Below, piece by piece: positions 24,117 to 32,949 of a DNA stretch of 34,460 bases (its first letter is position 1; each line of letters starts with the position of its first letter). The translations under genes were made by a program, and so were the position numbers. A model generated the notes under the pieces. The model was not told where the DNA came from, searched no databases, and was given only the letters and a program-made list of their open reading frames with translations. The DNA lies in the NCBI GenBank assembly GCA_947457845.1, contig CANGXM010000007.1, positions 1 to 34,460 of the forward strand. Direction: 5' to 3'. This stretch comes from Rhodospirillales bacterium. Lineage in GTDB: Bacteria; Pseudomonadota; Alphaproteobacteria; Azospirillales; Azospirillaceae.

Positions 24117-25160
24117 TCAGGTGGCGTGCTGGCCGATGGTGCTGCCGCGCAGGATCAACTGATATCCGACGTCCACCACGCGGCGCGTCACCGGCTGCCC
24201 CGACAGCGCCTGGAGGATCAGGTTGGCGGCGTGGATGCCGATCTCCATGCCGTCGATGCGCACGGTGGACAGCCCCCCGGGCAGCAGCGAGGCGATGGGA
24301 TGGTCGCCGAAGCCGACGATCGACAGGCTTCCGGGCACGTCGATGCCGAGGACGAGACAGCGCATCAGGGCGCCCGCCGCCGCGTCGTCGCCGCTGAAGG
24401 CGATGCCGTCGACCACGCCGGGCACGACCAGGCGTTCCACCACCTCGGCGCCCACCGCCATGGACGTGGCGGTCTCGATCACGTGCGTCGCCGGAACGAC
24501 GATCCCGGCCTCCGCCGCGGCGGCGAGGAACCCCTGCTGGCGAGCGGCCGCGCGCTCGTTGTCGCGGACCGGCCGGCCGACGTAGGCGAGGCGCCGTCGC
24601 CCGGTCGCGATCAGGTGGCGGACGATGTCGCGGCTGGCGTCGCGGTTGCGGATGCCCACCGCCATGTCGATGGGCCCGTCGTCGAGGTGCCACATCTCGA
24701 CGACGGGGATGCCCGCGGCGGCGATCACGCGGCGGAAGGCGTCGGTGTGGGTGGTGCCGGTCAGGACCAGCGCGTCGGGCCGTCGCCCGAGGAGCGCGCT
24801 GGCGACGCGCTCCTCGGTCCCGCTGTCGTACTGGGTGTTGCCGAAGATGAGCTGCAGCCCCTGCCGGCCCAGCACGTTGATCAGCCCCTCCATCGACCGC
24901 GCGAACCCCGGGTCCGTCAGGGTCGGCACGAGCGCCGCGACGATTCCCGAACGCTGCGTGGTCAGCGCCCGCGCCATCAGGTCCGGGACGTAGCCGATCG
25001 CCCGCATCGCGTCGGCGATCCGGCGGCGCGTCCGTTCCGAGACCACGTCCGGCGCGTTCATCGCGCGGGACACGGTGACGACGGACACGCCCGCGGCGGC
25101 GGCGACGTCGGCGATGGTGAGCCGCTGGGGCCCGTTGGTCGTGCGGTTCGGATCGTCCAT
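24117..25160 (-). CDS. LacI family transcriptional regulator
   Basis: This 347-residue repressor has the LacI-type helix-turn-helix LTIADVAAAAGVSVVTVSRAMN, the hinge DLMARALTTQRSGIVAALVP, and a periplasmic-binding-fold effector domain (SFSGDD-like AFSGDDAAAGALMRC, GSLSIVGFGDHPIASLLPGGLSTVRID). It most resembles the gluconate-operon (GntR) branch of LacI regulators, fitting a sugar-acid effector. The ATG at 25160 is used because the domain begins directly after it; the open frame to 25250 would run over the operator. It is divergent from the dehydratase/ABC operon. A perfect palindrome at 25230-25245 is its likely binding site. Confidence 0.9.
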   Translation of the reverse strand: MDDPNRTTNGPQRLTIADVAAAAGVSVVTVSRAMNAPDVVSERTRRRIADAMRAIGYVPDLMARALTTQRSGIVAALVPTLTDPGFARSMEGLINVLGRQGLQLIFGNTQYDSGTEERVASALLGRRPDALVLTGTTHTDAFRRVIAAAGIPVVEMWHLDDGPIDMAVGIRNRDASRDIVRHLIATGRRRLAYVGRPVRDNERAAARQQGFLAAAAEAGIVVPATHVIETATSMAVGAEVVERLVVPGVVDGIAFSGDDAAAGALMRCLVLGIDVPGSLSIVGFGDHPIASLLPGGLSTVRIDGMEIGIHAANLILQALSGQPVTRRVVDVGYQLILRGSTIGQHAT

Positions 25161-25229
25161 TCGAACCAAGCCCTTACCCCATTTCGCACCGCGGCGCCAC
25201 GCCGGGGCGGCCGGGTCGCGGCGATCCGA

Positions 25230-25245
25230 TGACAAGCGCTTGTCA
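25230..25245. promoter_or_regulatory. LacI-type operator, perfect 16-base palindrome
   Basis: TGACAAGCGCTTGTCA is a perfect palindrome with the central CG step usual for LacI-family operators. It lies 69 bases upstream of lacI and 53 bases upstream of the dehydratase ATG. Its right half supplies TTGTCA (25240-25245), one mismatch from a -35 element for the rightward operon, so a bound repressor would block the promoter. The corresponding -10 (TTAGGC region, 25263-25268) is poor. A close relative of the sequence recurs at 33740-33755. Confidence 0.85.
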
Positions 25246-25298
25246 AACAAGTCGTCCCGCCCTTAGGCTCCGTACGGGAACGGGTGGAGCCGAAACCG

Positions 25299-26417
25299 AT
25301 GCGGATCACGGGGCTCAGGTCGCTGACGGTGACGCGGCGCTACGACGGCAGCCTCCGCAACACGCGTCACGTCTGGACGCACAAGGACGCGGTGATCGTC
25401 GTCGTCGAGGCGGAGGACGGGCGGTTCGGCCTGGGCGAGGTCTATTGCGACGCCGTCTCCTCGACCGCGCAGCACCACGCCGGCCTGCGTGACTGGGCCA
25501 CCCCCCTCGTCGTCGGTGCCGATGCGCGGGGGATCGAGGCGATCCGGCGCCGGCTGACGGAATCGGCGGTCCTCAGCGGGCGTGGCGGGGCTGCGGACGC
25601 CCTGATCGCGGGCATCGACATCGCGCTCTGGGACCTTCTGGGCAAGATCGCCGGCCTGCCGGTCTTCCGCCTCCTGGGGGGGTACGCCGACCGCGTTCCG
25701 GCCTATGCCAGCGGCGGCATGTTCGGGGCGGGCACGACGCCCGAGGGGCTGGCGGAGGAGATGCGCGCCGCCGTCGGGCGCGGGCTGCGGGGGGTGAAGG
25801 TGAAGGTGGCGGGCGGGCCGCTCGCCGACGACGTCGCCCGGGTGCGCGCGATCCGCGCCGCGCTGGGTCCCGGCGTGCCGATCATGGTCGACGCCATGTT
25901 CCTGCCGACCGTGCCCGAGGCGATCCGCCTCGGCCACGCGCTCGCCCCCTTCGAGCTGCACTTCCTGGAAGCACCGACGGCGATGGAGGACGTGGCCGGA
26001 TGGTGCCGGATCCGCGACGCCACGGGGCTGATGCTGGCGGGGCCGGAACTGCACTGGTCGGTCGACCGGATGCGCGACATGCTCGCCGCCGACGCCGTCC
26101 ACTACCTCCAGTGGGACGTCACCCTGGCCGGCGGGATCAGCCAGGGTCGCACGCTGGCGGGCCTCGCCGCCGCCTTCCACCGCACCGTCAGCCTGCACTG
26201 CTCGGGGTCGGGGATCGGGCTCGCGGCGACCGCCCACCTCGCGGCCGGGATCGCGAACTGCGACGGGATCGAGTTCCACCTGATGCACCAGGCCCTGTTC
26301 GACCGGCTGTGGCGGGCCGGATGGTCGCTGGCGGACGGCACGTTGCGGCTGCCCGAGACGCCGGGGCTCGGCCTCGACCTGACGCCCGACGAGCTGACCG
26401 CCATCGTCGACGCATGA
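25299..26417 (+). CDS. Mandelate racemase/muconate lactonizing (enolase superfamily) sugar-acid dehydratase, copy 2
   Basis: This 372-residue enzyme has the full mandelate-racemase-subgroup set: K167-V-K169, metal ligands D198, E224 and E250, D273 and H300, all at the same positions as copy 1 at 21014-22132. By eye about half of the residues are shared, including RNTRH, DLLG, PVFRLLGG, YASGGM, HFLEAPT and GIEFHLMH-type segments. The ATG at 25299 follows GGTGGAG; an in-frame GTG at 25284 is the alternative. In an operon with a lactonase and an SDR dehydrogenase, the natural reaction is dehydration of an aldonic acid to a 2-keto-3-deoxy acid. Which sugar acid cannot be told. Confidence 0.88.
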   Translation: MRITGLRSLTVTRRYDGSLRNTRHVWTHKDAVIVVVEAEDGRFGLGEVYCDAVSSTAQHHAGLRDWATPLVVGADARGIEAIRRRLTESAVLSGRGGAADALIAGIDIALWDLLGKIAGLPVFRLLGGYADRVPAYASGGMFGAGTTPEGLAEEMRAAVGRGLRGVKVKVAGGPLADDVARVRAIRAALGPGVPIMVDAMFLPTVPEAIRLGHALAPFELHFLEAPTAMEDVAGWCRIRDATGLMLAGPELHWSVDRMRDMLAADAVHYLQWDVTLAGGISQGRTLAGLAAAFHRTVSLHCSGSGIGLAATAHLAAGIANCDGIEFHLMHQALFDRLWRAGWSLADGTLRLPETPGLGLDLTPDELTAIVDA

Positions 26418-26478
26418 CATCGGCCGCGGCGACGCGGGCGGAACGAGAACGAAGACGAACCGTGACGGGAGGAGCGAC

Positions 26479-28230
26479 ATGAGGATCAATCGACGGGACG
26501 CCATGGCGCTGGCGGGCGTGGCCGGGGTCGCGGCCGCATGGCCCGCGGGGGCGCAGGAGACGCGGACGGTGGCGCGCGGACGCACGCTCATCGTCGGCGG
26601 CATGGCCGAGGCGCCGACCTGGACGAACTTCCAGAACGCCAACTACTACGCGGCCGGCGTCGACCTCCGGAACGGGCTGATGTACGCGTCCGAGCCGCTG
26701 TTCTGGTACAACCTGTTCAAGGACGAGCTGATCCCCTGGCTGGCCGAGGGCCATTCCTGGAACGGGGACTTCACCCAGCTCACCATCCGCATCCGCGCCG
26801 GTGCGGCCTGGAGCGACGGGCGTCCGTTCACGGCCCGGGACGTCGCCTTCACCTACAACATGCTGATCGAGAACGGGAACGGCGCGAAGAACCTGCGCAA
26901 GGCCGTCGACGTGGCACAGCGCGTCGAGCGCGCCGTCGTCGTTGACGACCGCACCGTGCGCATCGAGCTGAAGTTCCCCGATCCGCGGCACCTGTTCATC
27001 CACCCGACGAGCTACTACGCGCACGGACTCTACTGGGTGCCGGAGCACGTCTGGAAGGACGTTGAGGACAAGGCCGCCTTCACCTTCTTCGATATCGCAA
27101 AGGGTTGGCCGCTCACCACCTCCGCGTGGTCCGTCGCCCGGGTGAACCAGACCGAGATCGTGCTCGACCGTCGGGCGGACTGGTGGGGGGCCAAGACCGG
27201 CTTCCACGAGATGCCGGCCGTCGAGCGGATCGTGGTGGTGCCCGGTGGGGCCCGGGACCGCGTCGTGCAGATGCTGGCGACCAACCAGATCGACACCGCG
27301 GCCGACATCCAGGATCCGAACCTGATGCTGGAACTGATGCGGCGGAACCCGAAGGTGACCAGCTTCACCGGGACGAAGCCACCGATCGGAAACCTCGACT
27401 GGTGGCCGACCTCCCTCTACTTCAACGGCGCCGATCCGCAGTGGGGCGACGTGCGGGTGCGCCGGGCGATCATGCACGCGATCAACGCCCAGCAGGTCAC
27501 CGAGGTGACGTCGTCCGGCATGAACGACGTCTCCCACTCCCCCTTCCCGGCGTTCCCGCCGCTCGTGCCCTTCATCGACGGCGTGAAGGACATCGCGCGG
27601 AAGTACGGGATCGGCACCTTCGACGTCGCCGCCACCGAACGGCTGATGCGCGAGGCCGGCTACGCCAAGGATTCCGGCGGGTTCTGGGCCAAGGACGGCA
27701 AGCGCGCGGGCGGGGCGATGCACGGCATCCCGCTTCTCAACCAGGTCGGGCCGGTCCTGCAGCAGCAGCTGCGCCGCGCTGGTTTCGACGTCACCTTCTT
27801 CGCCACGCCCGATAGCCGCCGCATCATGATGAACGGCGAATGCCCGCTGATGGTGTTCGGCCACAACGGCGGCTCGATCAACGACCCGCTGGCGACGCTG
27901 GAGATGTACCATTCCAAGAGCCTGACGCCCGTGGGCCGGCCGACCTTCTTCATGGCGCGGTTCTCGAACGCGGAGTTCGACCGGGCGGTCGATCCCATCG
28001 TCGGCATGGCGCCGGGCGATCCGCGGATCATGGCGCAGGTCCGCGCGGCGATGGAGGTCTGGTACCGCGAGCTGCCGGAGGTGCCGATCCAGCAATGGTA
28101 CCACCGCATCCCGATGAACACGACGCACTGGACCAACTGGCCGACGGAGACGAACGCCTACATGCCTCCGGCCGTGAACTTCGAGAGCACGCCGGTCTTC
28201 GTCGCCTACAAGCTGAAGCCGGTCGCCTGA
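26479..28230 (+). CDS. ABC transporter substrate-binding protein, peptide family (SBP family 5)
   Basis: This 583-residue binding protein is longer than the other two in the window. Its N-terminus RRDAMALAGVAGVAAAWPAGAQ has a twin-arginine pair before a weakly hydrophobic stretch, suggesting Tat-type export. Family 5 features include YASEPLFWYN, DELIPWLAEGHSWNG, WSDGRPFTARDVAFTYNMLIE and DVRVRRAIMHAINAQQV. The ribosome binding site GGGAGGAG precedes the ATG. Long family 5 proteins next to sugar-acid enzymes often carry oligosaccharides or sugar acids rather than peptides, and the lactonase/dehydratase neighbours support that here (inference). Confidence 0.9.
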   Translation: MRINRRDAMALAGVAGVAAAWPAGAQETRTVARGRTLIVGGMAEAPTWTNFQNANYYAAGVDLRNGLMYASEPLFWYNLFKDELIPWLAEGHSWNGDFTQLTIRIRAGAAWSDGRPFTARDVAFTYNMLIENGNGAKNLRKAVDVAQRVERAVVVDDRTVRIELKFPDPRHLFIHPTSYYAHGLYWVPEHVWKDVEDKAAFTFFDIAKGWPLTTSAWSVARVNQTEIVLDRRADWWGAKTGFHEMPAVERIVVVPGGARDRVVQMLATNQIDTAADIQDPNLMLELMRRNPKVTSFTGTKPPIGNLDWWPTSLYFNGADPQWGDVRVRRAIMHAINAQQVTEVTSSGMNDVSHSPFPAFPPLVPFIDGVKDIARKYGIGTFDVAATERLMREAGYAKDSGGFWAKDGKRAGGAMHGIPLLNQVGPVLQQQLRRAGFDVTFFATPDSRRIMMNGECPLMVFGHNGGSINDPLATLEMYHSKSLTPVGRPTFFMARFSNAEFDRAVDPIVGMAPGDPRIMAQVRAAMEVWYRELPEVPIQQWYHRIPMNTTHWTNWPTETNAYMPPAVNFESTPVFVAYKLKPVA

Positions 28231-28259
28231 CCGGGCCCGGGGCTGGGGGAGGGGGAGCG

Positions 28260-29258
28260 ATGATCGCGGCGATCGCCGGACGGTTCGCCATGCTCGTGCT
28301 GGTCGTCTGGATGGCGGCGTCGGTCAACTTCCTCATCCCCCGCCTCGCCGACCGGAACCCGGTCGCCGAGCGGCTGGCCCAGGTCGCGGCCCAGGGCGGA
28401 TCGCTGTCGGGCATCGACGAGATGGTGAAGTCCTACGAGGCCCGCTTCGGCCTCGACCGTCCCCTGTGGCAGCAGTACCTCGGCTATCTCGGCGACCTCG
28501 CCCGGTTCGACCTCGGCTACTCCATCTCCAACTACCCGATGCGGGTGGCCGACCAGATCGCGCTGGCGCTGCCCTGGACGATCGGCCTCCTGGGAACCGC
28601 CACCCTCGTCGCCTTCGCGGTGGGGTCGATCCTGGGGGCGCTGGCCGGCTGGCGGCGGGGGCCGGCATTGGCGCGCCTCGTGCTCCCCGCCTTCATGGTC
28701 CTCTCGGCGATCCCCTTCTATCTCGTGGGGCTCGTGTTCGTTTACGTCTTCGCCTACCGGCTGGAATGGTTCCCGACGGGCGGCGGATACACGCTGGGCA
28801 GCGAGCCGACGCTGACCGTCGGCTTCGTCCTCGACCTCGTGGGCCACGCGCTGCTGCCGGCCTTCTCGATCGTGATCGCCTCCATCGGCTTCTGGGCGCT
28901 CGCGATGCGCTCGATGATGGTGACCATCGAGGGGGAGGACTACGTGCTCTTCGCCGAGGCGAAGGGGCTGAAGGGCTGGCGCCTCTTCTGGACCTACGGC
29001 GTGCGCAACGCCCTCCTGCCGCAGGTGACGACGCTGGCGCTGGCGCTGGGCAAGGTCGTGACCGGTGCCGTGCTGGTGGAGATGGTCTTCGGCTATCCGG
29101 GCCTCGGGAACCTGCTGTTCGAGAGCGTCAAGCTCAACGACTACTTCACGATCTACGGCTGCGTCATCGTCCTCGTCCTCACGGTCGCGGTGACGATGCT
29201 GCTGCTCGACCTGATCGTCCCGCTGCTCGACCCGCGCGCGCGGAGGCGGGCGTCGTGA
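28260..29258 (+). CDS. ABC transporter permease, DppB type
   Basis: This 332-residue inner-membrane permease begins MIAAIAGRFAMLVLVVWMAASVNFLIPRL. It has the long insertion before the YEARFGLDRPLWQQYLGYL motif typical of the subgroup paired with sugar-type family 5 proteins. DLARFDLGYSISNYP follows. The EAA loop is in FAEAKGLKGWRLFWTYGVRNALLP and the end is VPLLDPRA. The ATG at 28260 follows GGGGGAGGGGGAG; the gap after the binding protein is only 29 bases. The stop overlaps the next GTG (GTGA). Confidence 0.9.
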   Translation: MIAAIAGRFAMLVLVVWMAASVNFLIPRLADRNPVAERLAQVAAQGGSLSGIDEMVKSYEARFGLDRPLWQQYLGYLGDLARFDLGYSISNYPMRVADQIALALPWTIGLLGTATLVAFAVGSILGALAGWRRGPALARLVLPAFMVLSAIPFYLVGLVFVYVFAYRLEWFPTGGGYTLGSEPTLTVGFVLDLVGHALLPAFSIVIASIGFWALAMRSMMVTIEGEDYVLFAEAKGLKGWRLFWTYGVRNALLPQVTTLALALGKVVTGAVLVEMVFGYPGLGNLLFESVKLNDYFTIYGCVIVLVLTVAVTMLLLDLIVPLLDPRARRRAS

Positions 29259-30151
29259 CGGGGGTGGCCGTGAGGCGCGGCGCGGTCCGGATCGGCATCA
29301 CCGGGGTCCGCCGCTATCTAGCCCGCAACCCGTCGCTGGCGTGGGGATTGGCGCTGGCGGCCGGGCTCGTCCTCTTCATGGCGGGCGGCAGCCTCGCCTG
29401 GGACACCACGCTGGCCGAACCGCTGTCGGCCCCGGTCGCCCGGCCGCCGTCCTGGGCCCATCCCTTCGGGACCGACACCCAGGGCCGGGACCTGCTGGCC
29501 GTCATGATCGTCGGGACCCGCCTGACGCTGAAGATCGGCATGATCGCGGGCGGGATCGGCGTGCTGGTCGGTGCGGCGGTCGGCTTCACGGCGGCCTATG
29601 CGGGCGGCCGGATCGACGCCGCGATCCGCACGTTGACCGACGTGCTGCTGACGGTCCCGGCGCTCCTCTTCCTCATCGTCGTCGCCTCCAGCCTCAAGGG
29701 CGAGATCACGTCCACCACCATGGGGCTGATGATCGCCGCCCTCTCGTGGATGGCGCCCGCCCGGCAGATCCGCGCCCAGGCGCTGGTGCTGCGCGGGGCG
29801 CCCTATGTGGTGATGGCGCGCCTCGGCGGCATGCGCGGGACCGAGATCGTGCTGCGGGAGATGCTGCCGAACCTGCTGCCGTTCCTGATGGCCAGCTTCG
29901 TCCTCGCCCTCGCGCAGGCGATCCTCGCGTCGGTGGGGCTCGAGGCGCTCGGCCTCGGCGCGCAGGACGAGCCGACGCTCGGCATGACCGTCTACTGGAT
30001 GATGTCCTACTCGGCCTTCGTCCGCGGCTTCTGGTGGTGGATCGCCGCCCCCATCGTCGCGCTGTGCCTCGTGTTCGTGGCGCTCTACCTCGTCACCGCG
30101 GGGCTCGACGAGATCGCGAACCCGCGGCTGAAGCGCCGGGTCGTGGCATGA
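29255..30151 (+). CDS. ABC transporter permease, DppC type
   Basis: This 298-residue permease is the partner of the preceding gene. It has an N-terminal cytoplasmic segment, the first helix in SLAWGLALAAGLVLFMAGG, the loop motif HPFGTDTQGRDLLAVM, and helices around DVLLTVPALLFLIVVAS. The EAA loop is in VMARLGGMRGTEIVLREMLPN. The GLEALGLGAQDEPTLGMTVYWMM segment replaces the usual LSFLGLG motif. It starts with GTG at 29255, overlapping the previous stop, and its own stop overlaps the next ATG. Four-base overlaps through this stretch imply coupled translation. Confidence 0.88.
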   Translation: MTGVAVRRGAVRIGITGVRRYLARNPSLAWGLALAAGLVLFMAGGSLAWDTTLAEPLSAPVARPPSWAHPFGTDTQGRDLLAVMIVGTRLTLKIGMIAGGIGVLVGAAVGFTAAYAGGRIDAAIRTLTDVLLTVPALLFLIVVASSLKGEITSTTMGLMIAALSWMAPARQIRAQALVLRGAPYVVMARLGGMRGTEIVLREMLPNLLPFLMASFVLALAQAILASVGLEALGLGAQDEPTLGMTVYWMMSYSAFVRGFWWWIAAPIVALCLVFVALYLVTAGLDEIANPRLKRRVVA

Positions 30152-31125
30152 CCGACCACGTCGTCGTCGACGGCCTGACGATCGAGTTCCCGACCGAGGA
30201 CGGCGCGGTGCGGGCGGCGGACGGCGTGTCGTTCCGCCTTCCCGCCGGCGCCCGCATGGGACTGGTGGGGGAGAGCGGGTCGGGCAAGACCACCACCGCG
30301 CTCGGCATGCTCCGCCTGCTCCGTCCGCCGGGGCGGGTCGTCGGTGGGCGGGTCCGCGTCGGCGACGTCGACCTGCTGGCGCTGGAGGGAGACGCGCTCC
30401 GCCGCGCCCGCCTGCGCGTCGGCGCCTACGTCCCGCAGGGGGCGATGAACGCGCTGAACCCGGTCACGCGGATCGGGGCGCAGTTCGCCGAGGTGTACGC
30501 CGATCACGGCGAGCGGCTGTCGGGCGCGGCGCTGCGGGCTCGCGTGGCGGCGGCGCTGGCGGGCGTGGAACTCGACGCCGACGTGGCCCGGCGCTACGCC
30601 CACGAACTGTCGGGCGGGATGCGGCAGCGGGTGGCGATCGCGATCGCGCTTTCGCTCTCGCCACGCCTCATCGTGGCGGACGAGCCGACCAGCGCGCTCG
30701 ACGTGGTCACCCAGCGCCAGGTGATGGCGACCCTGATCGACAACCAGGAACGGCTCGGATCCACGCTGGTCCTGATCGGCCACGACATGGGGCTGATGGC
30801 GCAGACGGCGACCCACCTCGCCGTCATGTACGCCGGGCGGCTGGTGGAGTTCGGCCCGCTGGAGGCGGTGTTCGCGCGGCCGGCCCACCCCTACACCGCC
30901 GCGCTGATCCGGTCCGTGCCGACGCTCGACCGGCGTGACCGGGTGGAGGGGATCCCGGGCGTGACGCCGTCGCTGAAGCGCCTGCCGCCCGGCTGCGCCT
31001 TCGCGCCCCGCTGCCCGCGGGCAGCGGGCGTTTGCCGCGCCGCCGTCCCGCCGCTGGCGCCCCTCGACGCCACGCGGTTCGCGGCCTGCCGTTTCGCGGG
31101 GGAGGCGCATGGCGCACCGGCTTGA
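30148..31125 (+). CDS. ABC transporter ATP-binding protein, DppD type
   Basis: This 325-residue ATPase has Walker A GESGSGKT at residues 41-48, the Q-loop in YVPQGAMNALNPV, the signature [15 protein letters not shown], Walker B LIVADEPTSALDVV and H-loop IGHDMG. The C-terminal cysteine motif is GCAFAPRCPRAAGVC, with a later CRF. The open frame extends far upstream through the permease gene, but the ATG at 30148 overlaps the permease stop (ATGA) and begins at the domain, so it is taken as the start. Confidence 0.92.
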   Translation: MTDHVVVDGLTIEFPTEDGAVRAADGVSFRLPAGARMGLVGESGSGKTTTALGMLRLLRPPGRVVGGRVRVGDVDLLALEGDALRRARLRVGAYVPQGAMNALNPVTRIGAQFAEVYADHGERLSGAALRARVAAALAGVELDADVARRYAHELSGGMRQRVAIAIALSLSPRLIVADEPTSALDVVTQRQVMATLIDNQERLGSTLVLIGHDMGLMAQTATHLAVMYAGRLVEFGPLEAVFARPAHPYTAALIRSVPTLDRRDRVEGIPGVTPSLKRLPPGCAFAPRCPRAAGVCRAAVPPLAPLDATRFAACRFAGEAHGAPA

Positions 31126-32074
31126 GATCGACGGGGTCCGCCGGGTGTTCCCCGGCCGCGCTTTCGGCGGGCCGTCCGTCGTCGCGCTGCACGGATTGTC
31201 GCTGACGCTGGACGGCGCGCGGCCCGAGATCGTTGCCGTGGTGGGCGAGTCCGGTTCGGGGAAGTCGACGCTGGCGCAGATCGCGCTGGGCCTCGACGAT
31301 CCGTCGGCGGGCACCGTCCGCTTCGACGGGACGTCCCTCGGCCGGATGGACGAGGGCGGCCGGGTCCGGTTCCGGCGGGCCGTGCAGGCCGTGCTGCAGG
31401 ACCCGTTCTCCTCGTTCAATCCCTTCTATCGGGTGGAGCACGCGGCGATCCTGGCGCTGGTCCGCTTCGGGCTCGCCCCCGACCGGCGGGCGGCGCGGTC
31501 GATCCTCGCCGACGCCTGCGAGGCCGTGGGCCTGAACCCGGCCGACACGCTGGGCCGGTTCCCGCACGAGCTGTCCGGCGGCCAGCGGCAGCGGCTGATG
31601 GTCGCCCGCGCGATGGCCATGCGCCCGGCGGTCCTGGTGGCGGACGAGCCGGTCTCCATGGTCGACGCCTCGTTGCGCGCCACGATCCTCGCCCACCTCG
31701 CCGCGATGCGCGACGCGCAGGGCGTGTCGATCATCTACGTGACCCACGACCTGACCACCGCCTACCAGGTGGCCGACCGGCTGATCGTCCTCTACCGCGG
31801 CCACGTGGTCGAGACGGGCACGCCCGAGGAGGTCCTGAAGGCGCCGGCGCACCCCTACACCCGCCTCCTCGTCGACAGCGTGCCGTGGCCGGACCTCGCC
31901 CGGCCGTGGGGCCGGGTTCCGAAGGTGGCGGACGGCGCGCCGGTGGCGGACGGCTGCCCCTTCCGGGGCCGTTGCCCGGACGCGACGGCCGTCTGCGCCC
32001 GCATGCCCGGTCCCGCCGTGCTGTCGCCGACGCGGACCGTCCGTTGCCATCTGCACAGGAGCCCGCCGGCATGA
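31109..32074 (+). CDS. ABC transporter ATP-binding protein, DppF type
   Basis: This 321-residue ATPase has Walker A GESGSGKS at residues 46-53, the Q-loop in AVLQDPFSSFNPF, the signature LSGGQRQRLMVARAM, Walker B VLVADEPVSMVDAS and H-loop VTHDLT. The C-terminus has CPFRGRCPDATAVC. The ATG lies 17 bases inside the end of the previous gene, after GGGGGAGG. It completes the third full peptide-family importer of the window. The stop overlaps the ATG of the lactonase gene. Confidence 0.92.
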   Translation: MAHRLEIDGVRRVFPGRAFGGPSVVALHGLSLTLDGARPEIVAVVGESGSGKSTLAQIALGLDDPSAGTVRFDGTSLGRMDEGGRVRFRRAVQAVLQDPFSSFNPFYRVEHAAILALVRFGLAPDRRAARSILADACEAVGLNPADTLGRFPHELSGGQRQRLMVARAMAMRPAVLVADEPVSMVDASLRATILAHLAAMRDAQGVSIIYVTHDLTTAYQVADRLIVLYRGHVVETGTPEEVLKAPAHPYTRLLVDSVPWPDLARPWGRVPKVADGAPVADGCPFRGRCPDATAVCARMPGPAVLSPTRTVRCHLHRSPPA

Positions 32075-32949
32075 CCGATCCGACCGTCGAAGCCCTCCCG
32101 GTTCCCCGATCGACCCTCGGCGAATCCCCGCTGTGGGACCACCGCCGCGGCGTCCTCTGGTGGGTCGACGTGCGCTCGCCCTGCATCCACGGGCTGGAGG
32201 TCGCCACCGGCGCCGTCCGCTCCTTCCGCACGCCGGAGGTGGTCGCCGCGGTCGCGCTGCGGCGGGGCGGCGGGCTCGTCGCCTGCATGGTCTCCGGCCT
32301 CTGGGCCGTCGATCCGGACACGGGCGCCGCCACCCGGCTCGCACCGCGCGACGACGGGCACGCGGGGAACCGGCTGAACGACACCAAGGTGGACGCGAAG
32401 GGCCGGCTCTGGACCTCGACCATGTGGGACTTCGCCCGCGAACGGACGGGCGCGCTCTACCGGGTCGACGCCGATCTCGTCTTTCGCCGGATGCACGGCC
32501 CGGTCCGGGTTCCCAACGCGATCAGCTTCGCCCCCGACGGCCGGACGCTCCACTTCACCGACACCGCCGAGGGCGACATCCTCGCCTTCGAGCTCGACAT
32601 GGAGACGGGAGCGCTGGGCCCGCCGCGGGTGCTGGCGCCGGCCGACGTCGCGCCCGGGCACCCGGACGGCGCCACGGTCGACGCCGAGGGGTATCTCTGG
32701 AACGCCCGGTTCGGCGTCGGGCAGGTAATCCGCCTCGCGCCCGACGGGCGTCTCGACCGGACGGTGCGGCTTCCGGCGACGCAGGTCACGGCGTGCGCCT
32801 TCGGCGGCCCCGACCTGTCCACCCTCTACGTCACCACCGGCACGCAGGGGCTGACGCCCGACGGGCTGCGCACGCAGGTGACGGCCGGCGCGCTGTTCGC
32901 CGTCGACGTCGGCGTCCGCGGCCGGAAGGAGCCCGAATTCCATGGCTGA
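32071..32949 (+). CDS. SMP-30/gluconolactonase/LRE family lactonase
   Basis: This 292-residue six-bladed beta-propeller enzyme is predicted to hydrolyse sugar lactones to aldonic acids with a divalent metal. Probable metal ligands are E18 (LGESPLW), N149 (VPNAISFAPDG) and D199 (PDGATVDAEGYLW); E18 matches the family numbering. The repeated blade motif is seen in WWVDV, LHFTDTAEGDI and TLYVTTGT. The ATG at 32071 overlaps the upstream ATPase stop. Its place between an importer and an SDR dehydrogenase, with a sugar-acid dehydratase at the operon head, fits the middle step of an oxidative sugar pathway. Confidence 0.9.
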   Translation: MTDPTVEALPVPRSTLGESPLWDHRRGVLWWVDVRSPCIHGLEVATGAVRSFRTPEVVAAVALRRGGGLVACMVSGLWAVDPDTGAATRLAPRDDGHAGNRLNDTKVDAKGRLWTSTMWDFARERTGALYRVDADLVFRRMHGPVRVPNAISFAPDGRTLHFTDTAEGDILAFELDMETGALGPPRVLAPADVAPGHPDGATVDAEGYLWNARFGVGQVIRLAPDGRLDRTVRLPATQVTACAFGGPDLSTLYVTTGTQGLTPDGLRTQVTAGALFAVDVGVRGRKEPEFHG

